A stretch of DNA of 64,000 bases from TMP-86 sp046347195 (lineage in GTDB: Bacteria; Pseudomonadota; Gammaproteobacteria; Steroidobacterales; Steroidobacteraceae): NCBI GenBank assembly GCA_046347195.1, contig JAXMGQ010000024.1, positions 11,161-75,160 of the forward strand. Direction: 5' to 3'. Both the position numbers and the translations under genes were made by a program. Shown here one piece after another: positions 1 through 9,067 of the stretch (its first letter is position 1; every line of letters starts with the position of its first letter). Below the pieces are notes generated by a model. That model did not search any database. It saw only the letters and a program-made list of their open reading frames with translations, and was not told where the DNA came from.

Positions 1-261
1 CCGCGATTCCCCCAGCCAGCAGTAGCGATCCTCGAGGAACCGGCCCGGCAGTCCACCGCGGCGATAGTGCCGCAGGACCCAGTGTTCCTCCCCGGCCTCC
101 ACGAACCACGCGCTGCCCCGCCCCCCGGGCGTGCCTTGGAGCGCGTGGCGCGCGCGCCAGTGTTCGGGATCGAAGCAGGCCGTGAGGCCAGGGCCGCCGG
201 CGGATTCGAGTACACTCGCGGCCGCGGAGGACAGCAACACGGCCCCCGCCGGAGTGCGCAT
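1..261 (-). CDS. kdkA: 3-deoxy-D-manno-octulosonic acid kinase, N-terminal part (runs off the left edge)
   Basis: The first 87 codons are present, starting at the ATG on the minus strand at 259-261. KdkA phosphorylates the Kdo residue of lipid A-core in the inner-membrane cytoplasmic face, in bacteria with a phosphorylated Kdo. Recognition rests on the N-lobe stretch with GGRGSAWF (a glycine-rich nucleotide loop) followed by WVLRHYRRGG and DRYWLGES, the pattern of the Kdo-kinase/WaaP-like family. The catalytic loop lies beyond the window. The gene is divergent from the family-9 glycosyltransferase, with only 27 bp between the two start codons, which fits a shared LPS-core locus. The assignment is by recalled family pattern, so another member of the Kdo/WaaP kinase superfamily is possible. 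Confidence 0.8.
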   Translation of the reverse strand, partial: MRTPAGAVLLSSAAASVLESAGGPGLTACFDPEHWRARHALQGTPGGRGSAWFVEAGEEHWVLRHYRRGGLPGRFLEDRYCWLGESR

Positions 262-288
262 GGCAAGCTCGCCAGGGGAGATCAAGGG

Positions 289-1344
289 ATGACCTTGCGG
301 TGGCAGACCCCGCCGGCGAGCGTGTGCCTGCTGCGGCTGTCCGCGATCGGCGATACCTGCCATGCACTCGCGGTGTTGCGCGCGCTGCAGGCAGCGTGGC
401 CGCAGACGCGGTTCACGTGGATCATCGGCAAGATCGAGGCCCGATTGATGAGTGCATTGTTGCCGGAGGTGGAGTTTATCACCTTCGACAAGCGCGCCAC
501 GCTGGCCGGGTTGCGCCGCATCCGTCGCGAGCTGGGCGCGCGCCGCTTCGACCTGCTGCTGCACCTGCAGCTCTCGATCCGCGCGAGCCTGGTGTGCGCC
601 GCCGTCAGGGCCCGCGTGAAGCTCGGCTTCGACCGCGCCCGCGCCCGCGAGCTGCAATGGCTGTTCACCAATGCGCGCATCGAGCCGCGTTCGCGCGAAC
701 ACGTCCTCGATTCCCTGCTCGGCTTCGTCCGTGCCTGCGGCATCGAACCCGGGGCACCGCGCTGGCAGGTCGAGCCTCCCGCCGAGGCGCTCGACTACGG
801 CCGGCGCGTCCTCCCCGGTGGGCAGCCGAGCCTGCTGATCAGTCCCTGCTCGAGCCGGCCGGTGCGCAACTGGCCCGCCGCGCGGTACGCCGAGGTCGCC
901 GCGCACGCGGTGCGCGTGCACGGCATGCGCGTCGTGCTCGCCGGCGGCCCGAGCGAGGCCGAGCGGCACATGGGCGAGGCGATCGAGACGCGGGCCGGCG
1001 TGCCCGTGACCAACCAGGTCGGCAAGGACACCCTGCCGCTGCTGCTCGGGCTGATCGGGCGCGCAACGGTCCTGCTCACCCCGGATTCGGGCCCTGCGCA
1101 CATGGCCACCATGGTGGGCACGCCGGTCATCGGGCTGTATGCGGCCACCAACCCGGCGCGCAGCGGTCCCTACCTCAGCCTGCCGCGCTGCGTCGACCGC
1201 TTCGAGGCCGCCTGCCAGCGCTTCCGCGGCCTCCCGGCCGCAGCGCTCCCCTGGACGACCAAGATCGAGGAGCCGGGCGTCATGGAACTGATCGAGACCC
1301 AGGCCGTCATCGGACGGCTCGATGAGCTGATGCGCGATCGCTAG
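289..1344 (+). CDS. Glycosyltransferase family 9, ADP-heptose:LPS heptosyltransferase-like
   Basis: A 351-residue protein that should transfer a heptose or related sugar onto the LPS core on the cytoplasmic side of the inner membrane. The N-terminal domain opens with CLLRLSAIGDTCHALAVLRAL, the GT9 pattern in which the Asp of the RLSAIGD motif acts in catalysis; the C-terminal domain carries LTPDSGPAHMAT, the nucleotide-sugar site. The ATG at 289 was chosen because it starts right before the conserved beta strand and has a purine-rich AGGGGAG stretch upstream; the frame is open much further upstream, but that part overlaps kdkA on the other strand. The stop codon TAG is part of the CTAG target at which the insertion sequence landed, so the protein end is unchanged. 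Which of WaaC, WaaF or WaaQ it matches cannot be told here. Confidence 0.88.
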   Translation: MTLRWQTPPASVCLLRLSAIGDTCHALAVLRALQAAWPQTRFTWIIGKIEARLMSALLPEVEFITFDKRATLAGLRRIRRELGARRFDLLLHLQLSIRASLVCAAVRARVKLGFDRARARELQWLFTNARIEPRSREHVLDSLLGFVRACGIEPGAPRWQVEPPAEALDYGRRVLPGGQPSLLISPCSSRPVRNWPAARYAEVAAHAVRVHGMRVVLAGGPSEAERHMGEAIETRAGVPVTNQVGKDTLPLLLGLIGRATVLLTPDSGPAHMATMVGTPVIGLYAATNPARSGPYLSLPRCVDRFEAACQRFRGLPAAALPWTTKIEEPGVMELIETQAVIGRLDELMRDR

Positions 1345-1358
1345 CCTAAGTTGCGCAG
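1341..1358 (+). repeat. Left terminal inverted repeat plus CTAG target copy
   Basis: CTAGCCTAAGTTGCGCAG; exact complement of 3336-3353. The outer CTAG is the probable target duplication and contains the TAG stop codon of the upstream glycosyltransferase. Confidence 0.9.
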
Positions 1359-3349
1359 AATCGCCTGTGGGGCGTAGGGAAATCAATGAGTTGCCGAAAA
1401 AGTCGGCACTACATTTTGGCGCAGGGTTGGATCAGGCGCTGAGCGCGATCGGGAGGTTGTCGTCGATGCGCAAGCGCTTGGGCAGTGTGATGCCAAGCCG
1501 CTCGAACAGAAGTGACTGAAGCTCATCGGGCTGCGTCACGCAGCGCAGGCGGATCTCGCCGTGCGAGAGGGTCGGCAGACACACATCGTGGCACTGGATG
1601 CGCTTGATTTCCTCGAGCACTGTGCGCGGGGAGTTGCCGAGCTCGGCACGTCGCTGCCAGAGCTCAAGGGTTTTCCACAACACGAAGGCGAGGAAGCACA
1701 CCAGGATGTGTGACTCGACACGGTCGGCTCTCTGGTGCCAGATCGGGCGAATCGACAGTTCGCTCTTCTGCACGCGAAAGGCGGCTTCCGCTTGGGCGAG
1801 CTGGATGTAGGCGCGCCAGAGCTTTTCATCGTCCCAGTCCGTCACGTTGGTTTTGAGCGCGTAGCTGCCCTCGGAGACCCTCGCCCAGTCATCGAAGGCT
1901 TGGCTGATCTTCACGTTGAGGTGGAAACCCGCCGGGCTGTTGGCATCGACGAGAGAGACCTCGTAGCGTGCAGCGGCGCGCTGGTTCTTCTGCAGGAGCC
2001 GTCCGATCTGACGCTGAATCTTGGCCCGATCCAGTGGCCGACGGGCGCGCTCGATGCGTTCGGCGAGGCTGGCAAGACCGGTCTCGATGCGACCGGAGAA
2101 CTTCTCGTGCATCGCCCGTTCCTTCTCGCGCCGCTCGGCCGAACGAGCCAGCACCACCGTGTCGCCCGTCTCGGCGCAGCGGGTGAGCCGGACCTCGACG
2201 CCTTCGCGCAGCGTGCGCCAGCCGTGGCTGTCGGCCAGAAGCGGCGCATGCTTCTTGAGCTGCGACTTGGGCGCCCCGATGATGTACCGCCGGCCCGAGG
2301 ACCTGAGCCACTGAAGGTTCGCGCGGCTGCTCATGCCGCGATCTGCGATCCAGACCCGGCCGATGACCCCGTGGCGCGCCTCCATCGTGGTGACAATGCT
2401 CTGCACGGTGCGCGAGTCGCTCATGTTGCCGGGGAACACTTCGTAGCCCAACGGAAACCCATCAAAGCTCACCACCAGAGCGATGCACACCTGCTTGCAG
2501 TCGGGGCGGTGATCACGCGAGTAGCCGCGCGCGGCGAGCGCATTACCCTTTGCTTCGCCCTCGAAATAGGTGCTCGTGACATCGTACAGCAGCACCTCGT
2601 GATCGATCGAAAACAGCTCCCCGCACCGGTGCGACAGGTGTGCCTCGATCGCCGCCTTGTGCGGCAAGAGCTCATCGAGCGCGCGATAGAGCCGATCCTT
2701 GTTGACCTGTTCGGCCGGCAGCTGCAGCAGATCCGACAGCGCCGTGCGCCGATACCAGTCCTCGGCAATGTGCAGCTCGCTGGAGGGCTCACACAATCGG
2801 GCCGCCACCAGCACCGAGATCATCTTCGACCAGCCGACCCGCTCCTTGCCTTGGCCCACCAGGCTCTCGCACAGCCTCTCCAGGCCCGTCCCGCGCCACA
2901 AGGCGAGCGCCAGGTACACATCCCCGAACTGCCGGCCCCGTTCAATCCGGATCCCCTTCAGACGCACTGGCACCGCAACATCGGCATGCCCGTCATCGAA
3001 GAGCTGTCCCTGCTCGGGCGAACCGATCAGATGGCGTGCGAGCGCCCGGGCCCGTACACGGCCTTCAGCATCGAGTTCACCGAGCTGCGCGACGGTACGT
3101 TGGATGACTCGGCGGCCCACACGCACGTTCTCGACCAACCGCCAGTAGCGATGTGTCTTGCCGTCCTTCTTGCGTGTACTCGCTCGCAGAAACATCGAAC
3201 GACATCACACCCGATGCTCAACGCAAAGAAAAGGGGCAAGGTCGGCACTACACCGCCAAAACCGCCTCATCATGTATGCAAGTGGTTGAATGCACTCAGC
3301 CGGTCAGCCTGAAAATAGGCAAACCTACCGACCAACTGCGCAACTTAGG
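1345..3349. mobile_element. IS1634-family insertion sequence, 2005 bp, apparently complete
   Basis: The element is bounded by inverted ends (CCTAAGTTGCGCAG at the left, its complement at the right) and contains a single intact transposase gene read leftward. On both sides the ends are flanked by CTAG (1341-1344 and 3350-3353), so the simplest reading is a 4-bp target duplication at a palindromic site; because CTAG is palindromic it also extends the inverted repeat to 18 bp. Inside the ends a 12-bp stretch GTCGGCACTACA occurs as a direct repeat at 1402-1413 and 3241-3252. The long right non-coding part (3196-3349) probably holds the transposase promoter. The intact frame and perfect ends suggest a recent arrival. 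Confidence 0.9.
1432..3195 (-). CDS. IS1634-family DDE transposase
   Basis: A 587-residue transposase of the IS4 superfamily. The N-terminus (FLRASTRKKDGKTHRYW, then a VQRTVAQLGEL-type stretch) is typical of the IS1634/IS1549 group. The catalytic residues can be placed: D205 in YDVTST, D285 in IADRGM, and E470 followed after six residues by K477, the E-(6)-K signature of the IS4 superfamily. Length is normal and no stop or frameshift is seen, so the enzyme should be active. A large open frame on the opposite strand is only a high-GC shadow. The gene occupies the element alone, with no passenger gene. Confidence 0.95.
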   Translation of the reverse strand: MFLRASTRKKDGKTHRYWRLVENVRVGRRVIQRTVAQLGELDAEGRVRARALARHLIGSPEQGQLFDDGHADVAVPVRLKGIRIERGRQFGDVYLALALWRGTGLERLCESLVGQGKERVGWSKMISVLVAARLCEPSSELHIAEDWYRRTALSDLLQLPAEQVNKDRLYRALDELLPHKAAIEAHLSHRCGELFSIDHEVLLYDVTSTYFEGEAKGNALAARGYSRDHRPDCKQVCIALVVSFDGFPLGYEVFPGNMSDSRTVQSIVTTMEARHGVIGRVWIADRGMSSRANLQWLRSSGRRYIIGAPKSQLKKHAPLLADSHGWRTLREGVEVRLTRCAETGDTVVLARSAERREKERAMHEKFSGRIETGLASLAERIERARRPLDRAKIQRQIGRLLQKNQRAAARYEVSLVDANSPAGFHLNVKISQAFDDWARVSEGSYALKTNVTDWDDEKLWRAYIQLAQAEAAFRVQKSELSIRPIWHQRADRVESHILVCFLAFVLWKTLELWQRRAELGNSPRTVLEEIKRIQCHDVCLPTLSHGEIRLRCVTQPDELQSLLFERLGITLPKRLRIDDNLPIALSA

Positions 3350-3353
3350 CTAG
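3336..3353 (-). repeat. Right terminal inverted repeat plus CTAG target copy
   Basis: CTGCGCAACTTAGGCTAG; exact complement of 1341-1358. The next host gene starts 11 bases after the CTAG. Confidence 0.9.
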
Positions 3354-3364
3354 AATACCGGCGC

Positions 3365-3766
3365 ATGAGCGAGCAAGAGATCCTGGTGCCGGTATCGCCC
3401 GGCGAACTCATCGACAAGATCACCATCCTGCGCATCAAGTCGGCACGCATCGGCGATGCCGCCAAGCTCGCCAACGTGCGCCGCGAGCTCGAGGCGCTGG
3501 AGCGGACCTGGCGCGCGCACCCCTACGCGCGGCAGGACATCAGCGCCGAGGAGCGCGAACTGCAGGCGGTGAACGAACGGCTGTGGGTGATCGAGGACGA
3601 CATCCGCGACAAGGAACGCGCCAGGAGCTTCGATGCCGGGTTCGTGGCGCTCGCCCGCGCCGTCTACGTGGAGAACGACGAACGGGCGGCGATCAAGAAA
3701 CGGATCAACCTCAAGCTGGGCTCGAGCCTGGTCGAGGAGAAATCCTACCGCGACTACAAGTCCTGA
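3365..3766 (+). CDS. DUF6165 family protein
   Basis: A 133-residue, charged, mostly helical cytoplasmic protein of unknown function. It begins EILVPVSPGELIDKITIL and has a central Lys/Arg/Glu-rich helix, the pattern of the DUF6165 family, which is often found next to LPS or glycan genes. No membrane segment or catalytic motif is visible. Before the IS landed, its ATG lay 11 bases after the TAG stop of the glycosyltransferase, so the two were probably one operon. There is no recognisable Shine-Dalgarno before the ATG, which would fit dependence on coupling to the upstream gene that the IS has now removed. Confidence 0.75.
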   Translation: MSEQEILVPVSPGELIDKITILRIKSARIGDAAKLANVRRELEALERTWRAHPYARQDISAEERELQAVNERLWVIEDDIRDKERARSFDAGFVALARAVYVENDERAAIKKRINLKLGSSLVEEKSYRDYKS

Positions 3767-3784
3767 AGGGTCCGGGAGACCGCC

Positions 3785-4024
3785 TCATCGCTTGAGGGTG
3801 TACTCGGCTCCGCAGTAGTTGCATTTCGCCCAGCCGCTGGCCTGGATGGCGAGGTAGACGCGCGGATGGGAATTCCACAGGTACATGCCGGGCATCGGGC
3901 AGGACAGGGGCACATCGCCCTCCCCCACCTCGTACTGGTGCTGGGCATTGGCCTGCACCAGTTGGCGCGGCGGCGCCACACCCGGTGCAGGGCCTTCCAC
4001 ATCGATATACACGTTGGCGGACAT
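3785..4024 (-). CDS. CHCC zinc-finger domain protein (NDUFS6/mitochondrial complex I subunit-like)
   Basis: A 79-residue protein ending in a CHCC zinc-finger: one Cys in LSCPMPGM, a His in WNSHPRVYL, and the pair CNYC. This domain is found in small bacterial proteins and in the mitochondrial complex I subunit NDUFS6; the bacterial role is not firmly known. It starts at the ATG at 4024 (MSANVYIDVEG), 17 bases after the stop of the M3 peptidase, and is the last gene of a five-gene leftward operon. It converges on the DUF6165 gene with 18 bases between them and no obvious terminator. Confidence 0.8.
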   Translation of the reverse strand: MSANVYIDVEGPAPGVAPPRQLVQANAQHQYEVGEGDVPLSCPMPGMYLWNSHPRVYLAIQASGWAKCNYCGAEYTLKR

Positions 4025-4041
4025 GTGATCCTTTCCCGTTG

Positions 4042-6165
4042 CTACTGTTCCGCGGACGCGAAACCCCGTGCCCGCAGCAAGGCCTCGATGCGCGGATCGC
4101 GGCCGCGGAAATTGCGGTACGCCTGCGCCGGGTCGAGGGTGTTGCCCACCGACATGATCGCATCCTTCAGGCGTTTCGCAACCGCCGGATCGAACGGGCC
4201 CTGCCCTTCGGTGAATGCTTCCCAGGCATCGTTGTCGAGCACCGCGGACCACAGGTAGCTGTAGTAGCCGCCGGCATAGTCATCGCTCGAGAACAGGTGG
4301 CCGAACTGCGGCAATCGATGCCGCATCGCCATCTGCGCCGGCATGCCGAGGTCGGCCAGGGTCTCGCGCTCGAAGGCGGCCGGGTCGATGTGATCCTGGG
4401 TCGAGAGGTGCAGTTTCATGTCCACCAGCGCCGAGGCCAGGTACTCGACGGTCATGAACCCCTGGTTGAACTTCGCCGCGGCCTGGATGCGCTCGAGCAA
4501 CGCCGCCGGCAGCGGCTCGCCGGTGCGGTAATGCACCGCGAATCGCGACAGCACCTCGGGAACCTTCAGCCAGTTCTCGTTGAGCTGCGAGGGGAACTCG
4601 ACGAAATCACGCACCGTGCTGGTTCCGGCCAGGGTGGGAAAGACCACCTGCGAGTTCAGGCCATGCAGCGCGTGACCGAATTCGTGGAACAGCGTGACCG
4701 CATCGTCCCAGCTCAGCAGCACGGGTTCCCCGGGCCTCCCCTTGATGAAATTGGAGTTGTTCGACACGATCGCGGTGACCGGCGAGCCCAACTGGCGCTG
4801 GGCGCGATACTCGCTCATCCAGGCCCCCGAGCGCTTGCCCGGACGCGCGTAGGGGTCGAAGTACCACAGTCCCACGTGGGCGCCCCGCGCATCGCGCACC
4901 TCCCAGACCCGGATGTCCGGGTGCGCGACGGGAACCTGCGTCGCGGGCGCGAACTCGAGTCCGTAGAGCCGGCCCGCGACGTAGAACATGGCTTCCCGCA
5001 GCTTGTCGAGCTGCAGGTAGGGCTTGACGAGCCCCAGGTCGAGGTCGTAGCGCGCCTTGCGGACCTTCTCCGCGTAGTAGCGGTAGTCCCATGGCTCGAT
5101 CGTGATGCGTGGTGAGTCGCGATCGGCGATGGCCTGCATGTCGGCCACTTCCTCGCGCACCCGCTGCGTGGCCCGCGGCCATACCTGCATCATCAGCGAC
5201 AACGCGCTGTCGGGGGTCCTGGCCATGGCATCGTCGAGGCGCCAGTGTGCATGCGTGGCGAAGCCCAGCAGGCGGGCGCGCTCTCCCCGCAGCGCGAGGA
5301 TCTGCGTGATGATGCCCTTGTTGTCGTGCGCGTCACCATTATCGCCACGGCTGTAGAACGTGCGCCAGGCACGCTCGCGCAGCTCGCGCCGGCTGGAATA
5401 CGTGAGGAAGGGCTCCACCGCGGAGCGCGTGTTGACCACGGCCCAGGCGCCGTGATGGCCGGATTCGGTCGCGGCCTGCGCCATCGAGGAGCGCAGCGAG
5501 TCGGGCAGGCCGGCGAGCTGGTCCTCGGCCGTGAGGTACAGCGTATGACCCTGCTCGTCGGCCAGCAGGTTCTGGTTGAAGCCGGTGTACAGCGCCGCCA
5601 GGCGCTGGTTGATCGCCGCGACGCGTTCCTTGCCTGCCTGCTCCAGCTTCGCGCCGGCCCGCACGAAGCGCTCGTAATGCACCCACAGGAGCCGCTGTTG
5701 TTCGGCGCCCAGCCTCTGCCTCGAGGGCGACTCGTACAGCGAGCGCACCCGCGCGAACAGCGCCGCATCCTGCAGGATGCGGTCGTTGAAGGCCGCGATC
5801 TCGGGCTCGAGCTGCGCCTGCACGGCGGGAAAGTCGCCGGTGTTCATCGTGCCGGACCAGACGTGGTACAGCGCAAAGACCCGTCCATAGGCCTCTCCGG
5901 CCAGCTCCAGCGGCACCATCGTGTTCTCGAAGGTCGCCGGCGCGGGGTCGTCCGTGATGCGGCGGATCTCCGCCAGGTTCTCCTGCATGGCGGCGCGCAG
6001 GGCAGGAACGAAGTCCTCGACCCTCACCCGGTCGAAGGCCGGCACGCCGCCGTAAGGCCCGCTCCAGGGGGAGAGCAGTGGCTGCGGGGCGGCAGGAGCC
6101 GCGGCGAGGGACGAACTCAGGCTGATGGACATGATGATCGGGGTGATTCGCGACAGGAACGTCAT
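4042..6165 (-). CDS. M3-family zinc metallopeptidase (peptidyl-dipeptidase Dcp/oligopeptidase A type), exported
   Basis: A 707-residue peptidase. The zinc motif HEFGHALHG lies near residue 494, inside the usual C-terminal catalytic domain, and the length matches the Dcp/PrlC family. The N-terminus (MTFLSRITPIIMSISLSSSLAAAPAA) looks like a signal peptide, so it probably degrades oligopeptides in the periplasm, which is closer to Dcp-like exported members than to cytoplasmic OpdA. The ATG at 6165 was chosen because longer in-frame starts lie inside glnE; an internal ATG at 6132 would weaken the signal peptide. It is 16 bases downstream of glnE and read in the same direction. Confidence 0.9.
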   Translation of the reverse strand: MTFLSRITPIIMSISLSSSLAAAPAAPQPLLSPWSGPYGGVPAFDRVRVEDFVPALRAAMQENLAEIRRITDDPAPATFENTMVPLELAGEAYGRVFALYHVWSGTMNTGDFPAVQAQLEPEIAAFNDRILQDAALFARVRSLYESPSRQRLGAEQQRLLWVHYERFVRAGAKLEQAGKERVAAINQRLAALYTGFNQNLLADEQGHTLYLTAEDQLAGLPDSLRSSMAQAATESGHHGAWAVVNTRSAVEPFLTYSSRRELRERAWRTFYSRGDNGDAHDNKGIITQILALRGERARLLGFATHAHWRLDDAMARTPDSALSLMMQVWPRATQRVREEVADMQAIADRDSPRITIEPWDYRYYAEKVRKARYDLDLGLVKPYLQLDKLREAMFYVAGRLYGLEFAPATQVPVAHPDIRVWEVRDARGAHVGLWYFDPYARPGKRSGAWMSEYRAQRQLGSPVTAIVSNNSNFIKGRPGEPVLLSWDDAVTLFHEFGHALHGLNSQVVFPTLAGTSTVRDFVEFPSQLNENWLKVPEVLSRFAVHYRTGEPLPAALLERIQAAAKFNQGFMTVEYLASALVDMKLHLSTQDHIDPAAFERETLADLGMPAQMAMRHRLPQFGHLFSSDDYAGGYYSYLWSAVLDNDAWEAFTEGQGPFDPAVAKRLKDAIMSVGNTLDPAQAYRNFRGRDPRIEALLRARGFASAEQ

Positions 6166-6181
6166 GTGAAGGATCGCGCGC

Positions 6182-9067
6182 TCATTCCGCGAAGGCGTCG
6201 TGCCAGATCTGCCGGATGCGCTGGCGCGATGCCTCGAAGGGCGCCGCATCCACCACCCGCTCGCCATCGCCCTCGAGGGAGAGCCGGTGCAGGACGCCGC
6301 GGAATTCGCGATAGGTCTGTGCCAGCCAGTCGGCCGTGTCCTGATCGAGGATGCCGGTCTTCGCCAGCGAGTCGAGCTGGCGGATGTTGTCGGGCCAGTC
6401 CAGCAGTTCCGGATGCTCGCGCGCATGCGCCAGCACCCAGTACTGCACGAGGAACTCGATGTCGGCGATTCCGCCGGCATCCTGCTTGATGTCGAACTGG
6501 CCGCGCTGCGCCTTCGACAGCTCGCTGCGCATGCGGGCGCGCATCTGCGCAACTTCGGTGCGCAGCGTCGCATGGTGCACGGCCTCCGACAGCACGCGCC
6601 GGCGCACGGCCTCGAACTCGCCGCGCAGCGCAGGATCACCGGCCACCGCCCGCGCCCGCAGCAGCGCCTGGTGTTCCCAGGTCCAGGCTTCCTCGCGCTG
6701 GTAACGCTCGAATGCCGCGATGCCGGTCATCAGGAAGCCGCCCTTGCCATTGGGCCGCAGGCGCATGTCCACCTCGTACAGCCGCCCCGCGGTGGAATGC
6801 ATGGTCAAGAGGTGCACGATACGCTGGCCCAGGCGCAGGAAGAACACGCCGTTCTCGATCGGCCGCTCGCCGGCCGTCTGCTGGATCTCCCCGGCCGAAT
6901 CGTGCAGGAACACGAGGTCGAGGTCGGAGCCATAGCCCAGCTCCAGTCCGCCGAGCTTGCCATATCCGGCAACCGCGATGCGCACCGTGCGCAGCGCGCC
7001 CGCTTCCTCGCCGCACCGGGGCTCGCCATAGGCATCGCCCATCTGCCGCCAGGCCAGGTCCATGCAGCATTGCAGGATGAGTTCGGCGATGTCGGTCAGC
7101 CGGTCGCTGACCTTCATCAGCGGCAGCCGGCCGGTGAGGTCGGCGAGGGCCACCGCGAAGATCGCCGCCTTCTGGAACTGGCGCAGCGATTCCACCTGCC
7201 GCTCGGGATCATCGGCGGCAACGCGCTCCATGCGGGCCGCCAGCTCCGCCGCAAAGCCCTCGCGCGAGGGCAACTCGTGGAAGAGCCGTGCATCGATGAG
7301 CTCATCGAGCAGCAGCGGGAACTCGGCGATCTGCCGGGACAGGAAGCTGCTGATTCCGCAGACCTCGACCAGGCGCTCGAAGGCGGCCGGCTGTTCGATC
7401 AGCAGTGCAAGATAGGAGGAGCGCGAGCCGATGGCCTCCAGGACCCGCAGCACGCGCGCCGTCGGCACGTCGGGATGCGGGTGTCGGACCGTGCGCTCCA
7501 CCAGCCGGGCGATCAACTGCCGGATGCGCCGCCGGCCGGCCTCATCGAGCCTGCGGTAGGACCCGCTCTGGTGGTAGGCGGCAAGCGCCTGCGCGGCGGA
7601 CTGCGCCGCCGCGGGCTCGAATCCGCGCACCTGCAGCTCGCGTCCCAGGCTTTGCGCATCGGCACTGAACCAGGCGGCCCCGGCATCGGCCGAGGTACGC
7701 TTGGCCTGCGGCGGGCCGAACACCAGCGATTCGAAATGATCCGCCACCACCTTGCGGGCGGCAGCGATGCGGGCAGCCGCCGGTTCCCACTCGCCAAAGC
7801 CCAGCGCGACCGCGAGCCGCAGACGGTCGATCTCCTCGGCCGGGATGGAATGCGTCTGCTGGTCGTCGATCATCTGCACGGCGTTCTCCGCCTTGCGCAG
7901 GACGAAGTAGGCCTCGGTCAGCTCCTCCACCGCCTGCTCACCGAGGAACCGCGTACCCGCGAGCAGCGGCAGCACATCGAGGATGCCGGCGTTCTGCAGC
8001 CGCGGATCGCTCCCGCCGCGCACCAGCTGGAAGGACTGGGCGATGAACTCGATCTCGCGGATGCCGCCGGTGCCGAGCTTCAGGTGCTGGTCCAGGTCGC
8101 GGCGCGCGACCTCGCGCGCGATCATCGCCTTCATCTCGCGCAGCGACTCGAACACGCCGAAGTCGAGATACCGGCGATACACGAAGGGCCGCACGCAATC
8201 GCGAAACACCGACGCATAGGCGGCCGGGCCGGTGATGGGACGTGCCTTGATCCAGGCATAGCGTTCCCAGTCGCGGCCCTGCTGCTGCAGGTATTCCTCC
8301 AGCGCCGGGAGGCTGATGGCCAAGGGACCGCTCTGCCCGAAGGGCCGCAAGCGCATGTCGACCCGGCAGACGAAGCCATCCTCGGTGGTGGCATCGAGCA
8401 GGCGGATCAGCTCGTTCCCCAGGCGCTTGAAATAGTCGGCATTGTCCAGGACCCGTGGACCGCTGGTCTCACCGCCCTCCGAGTACAGGAAGATGAGGTC
8501 GACGTCGGAGGAGAAATTCAGCTCGCGCCCGCCGAGCTTGCCCATGCCCAGCACGATGAACTCGACCGCCCCGCCCTGCGCATCCCTCGCCTGGCCGAAG
8601 GTGGGCTCGAGCTGGCGGACGGCGTGCGCGGCGGCCGCACGTATCGCCGCGTCGGCGAGACCGGAGAGCGCGCGCAGGGTCTGTTCCCCGCTGGCCTCGC
8701 CGTTGAGGTCGCGCCACAGCAGGCGGAGCATCTCGCGCTGGCGCCAGCGGCGCAGGGCCCGCATCGTCGCCGCCTCATCCGCGCCAGGCTCCTCCGGGGG
8801 AGGGCTGGCCGACTCGGGCGCGCCCGAGACCGCGAGCTGCAGCAGGCAGGCAGGATCGCGCAGCAACGTGCGCGCCGCGAACTCGCTCACGGCGACGCAG
8901 CGGCTGAGCGCGATCCAGCGTGACTGCTCGATGCCACGGCAGCCGTCGGCCGTGGCGGGGTCCTCCAGCACCCGTTCCCACCACCGGGCAACCTTGGGAC
9001 GCAGCGCGGCGGGCAGGTGTGCGAGGTCGAACCGGCGGGCGCCGGCAGCGCGGGTGGCGGCGTTCAT
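6182..9067 (-). CDS. glnE: Bifunctional glutamine synthetase adenylyltransferase / adenylyl-removing enzyme
   Basis: A 961-residue enzyme that adenylylates and deadenylylates glutamine synthetase in response to PII, shutting GS down when nitrogen is plentiful. Both nucleotidyltransferase halves show their signatures: GMGKLGG with NFSSDVDLIF (184-193) in the N-terminal, adenylyl-removing half, and GYGKLGG with GSDLDLVF near residue 700 in the C-terminal, adenylylating half. Length is close to the usual 945-960. Its ATG overlaps the stop of the upstream acetyltransferase by 4 bp (ATGA), so translation is probably coupled. No glnA, glnB or ntr gene is in the window. Confidence 0.97.
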   Translation of the reverse strand: MNAATRAAGARRFDLAHLPAALRPKVARWWERVLEDPATADGCRGIEQSRWIALSRCVAVSEFAARTLLRDPACLLQLAVSGAPESASPPPEEPGADEAATMRALRRWRQREMLRLLWRDLNGEASGEQTLRALSGLADAAIRAAAAHAVRQLEPTFGQARDAQGGAVEFIVLGMGKLGGRELNFSSDVDLIFLYSEGGETSGPRVLDNADYFKRLGNELIRLLDATTEDGFVCRVDMRLRPFGQSGPLAISLPALEEYLQQQGRDWERYAWIKARPITGPAAYASVFRDCVRPFVYRRYLDFGVFESLREMKAMIAREVARRDLDQHLKLGTGGIREIEFIAQSFQLVRGGSDPRLQNAGILDVLPLLAGTRFLGEQAVEELTEAYFVLRKAENAVQMIDDQQTHSIPAEEIDRLRLAVALGFGEWEPAAARIAAARKVVADHFESLVFGPPQAKRTSADAGAAWFSADAQSLGRELQVRGFEPAAAQSAAQALAAYHQSGSYRRLDEAGRRRIRQLIARLVERTVRHPHPDVPTARVLRVLEAIGSRSSYLALLIEQPAAFERLVEVCGISSFLSRQIAEFPLLLDELIDARLFHELPSREGFAAELAARMERVAADDPERQVESLRQFQKAAIFAVALADLTGRLPLMKVSDRLTDIAELILQCCMDLAWRQMGDAYGEPRCGEEAGALRTVRIAVAGYGKLGGLELGYGSDLDLVFLHDSAGEIQQTAGERPIENGVFFLRLGQRIVHLLTMHSTAGRLYEVDMRLRPNGKGGFLMTGIAAFERYQREEAWTWEHQALLRARAVAGDPALRGEFEAVRRRVLSEAVHHATLRTEVAQMRARMRSELSKAQRGQFDIKQDAGGIADIEFLVQYWVLAHAREHPELLDWPDNIRQLDSLAKTGILDQDTADWLAQTYREFRGVLHRLSLEGDGERVVDAAPFEASRQRIRQIWHDAFAE

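Noticed and set aside
1735..3312. Long open frame on the plus strand opposite the transposase (525 codons)
   Set aside because: It mirrors the minus-strand IS1634 transposase, has no recognisable domain, and is a typical high-GC shadow frame.
6200..8923. 907-codon plus-strand frame opposite glnE
   Set aside because: Antisense to a fully conserved glnE with both nucleotidyltransferase motifs; repetitive Leu/Gly/Gln-rich composition with no family pattern.
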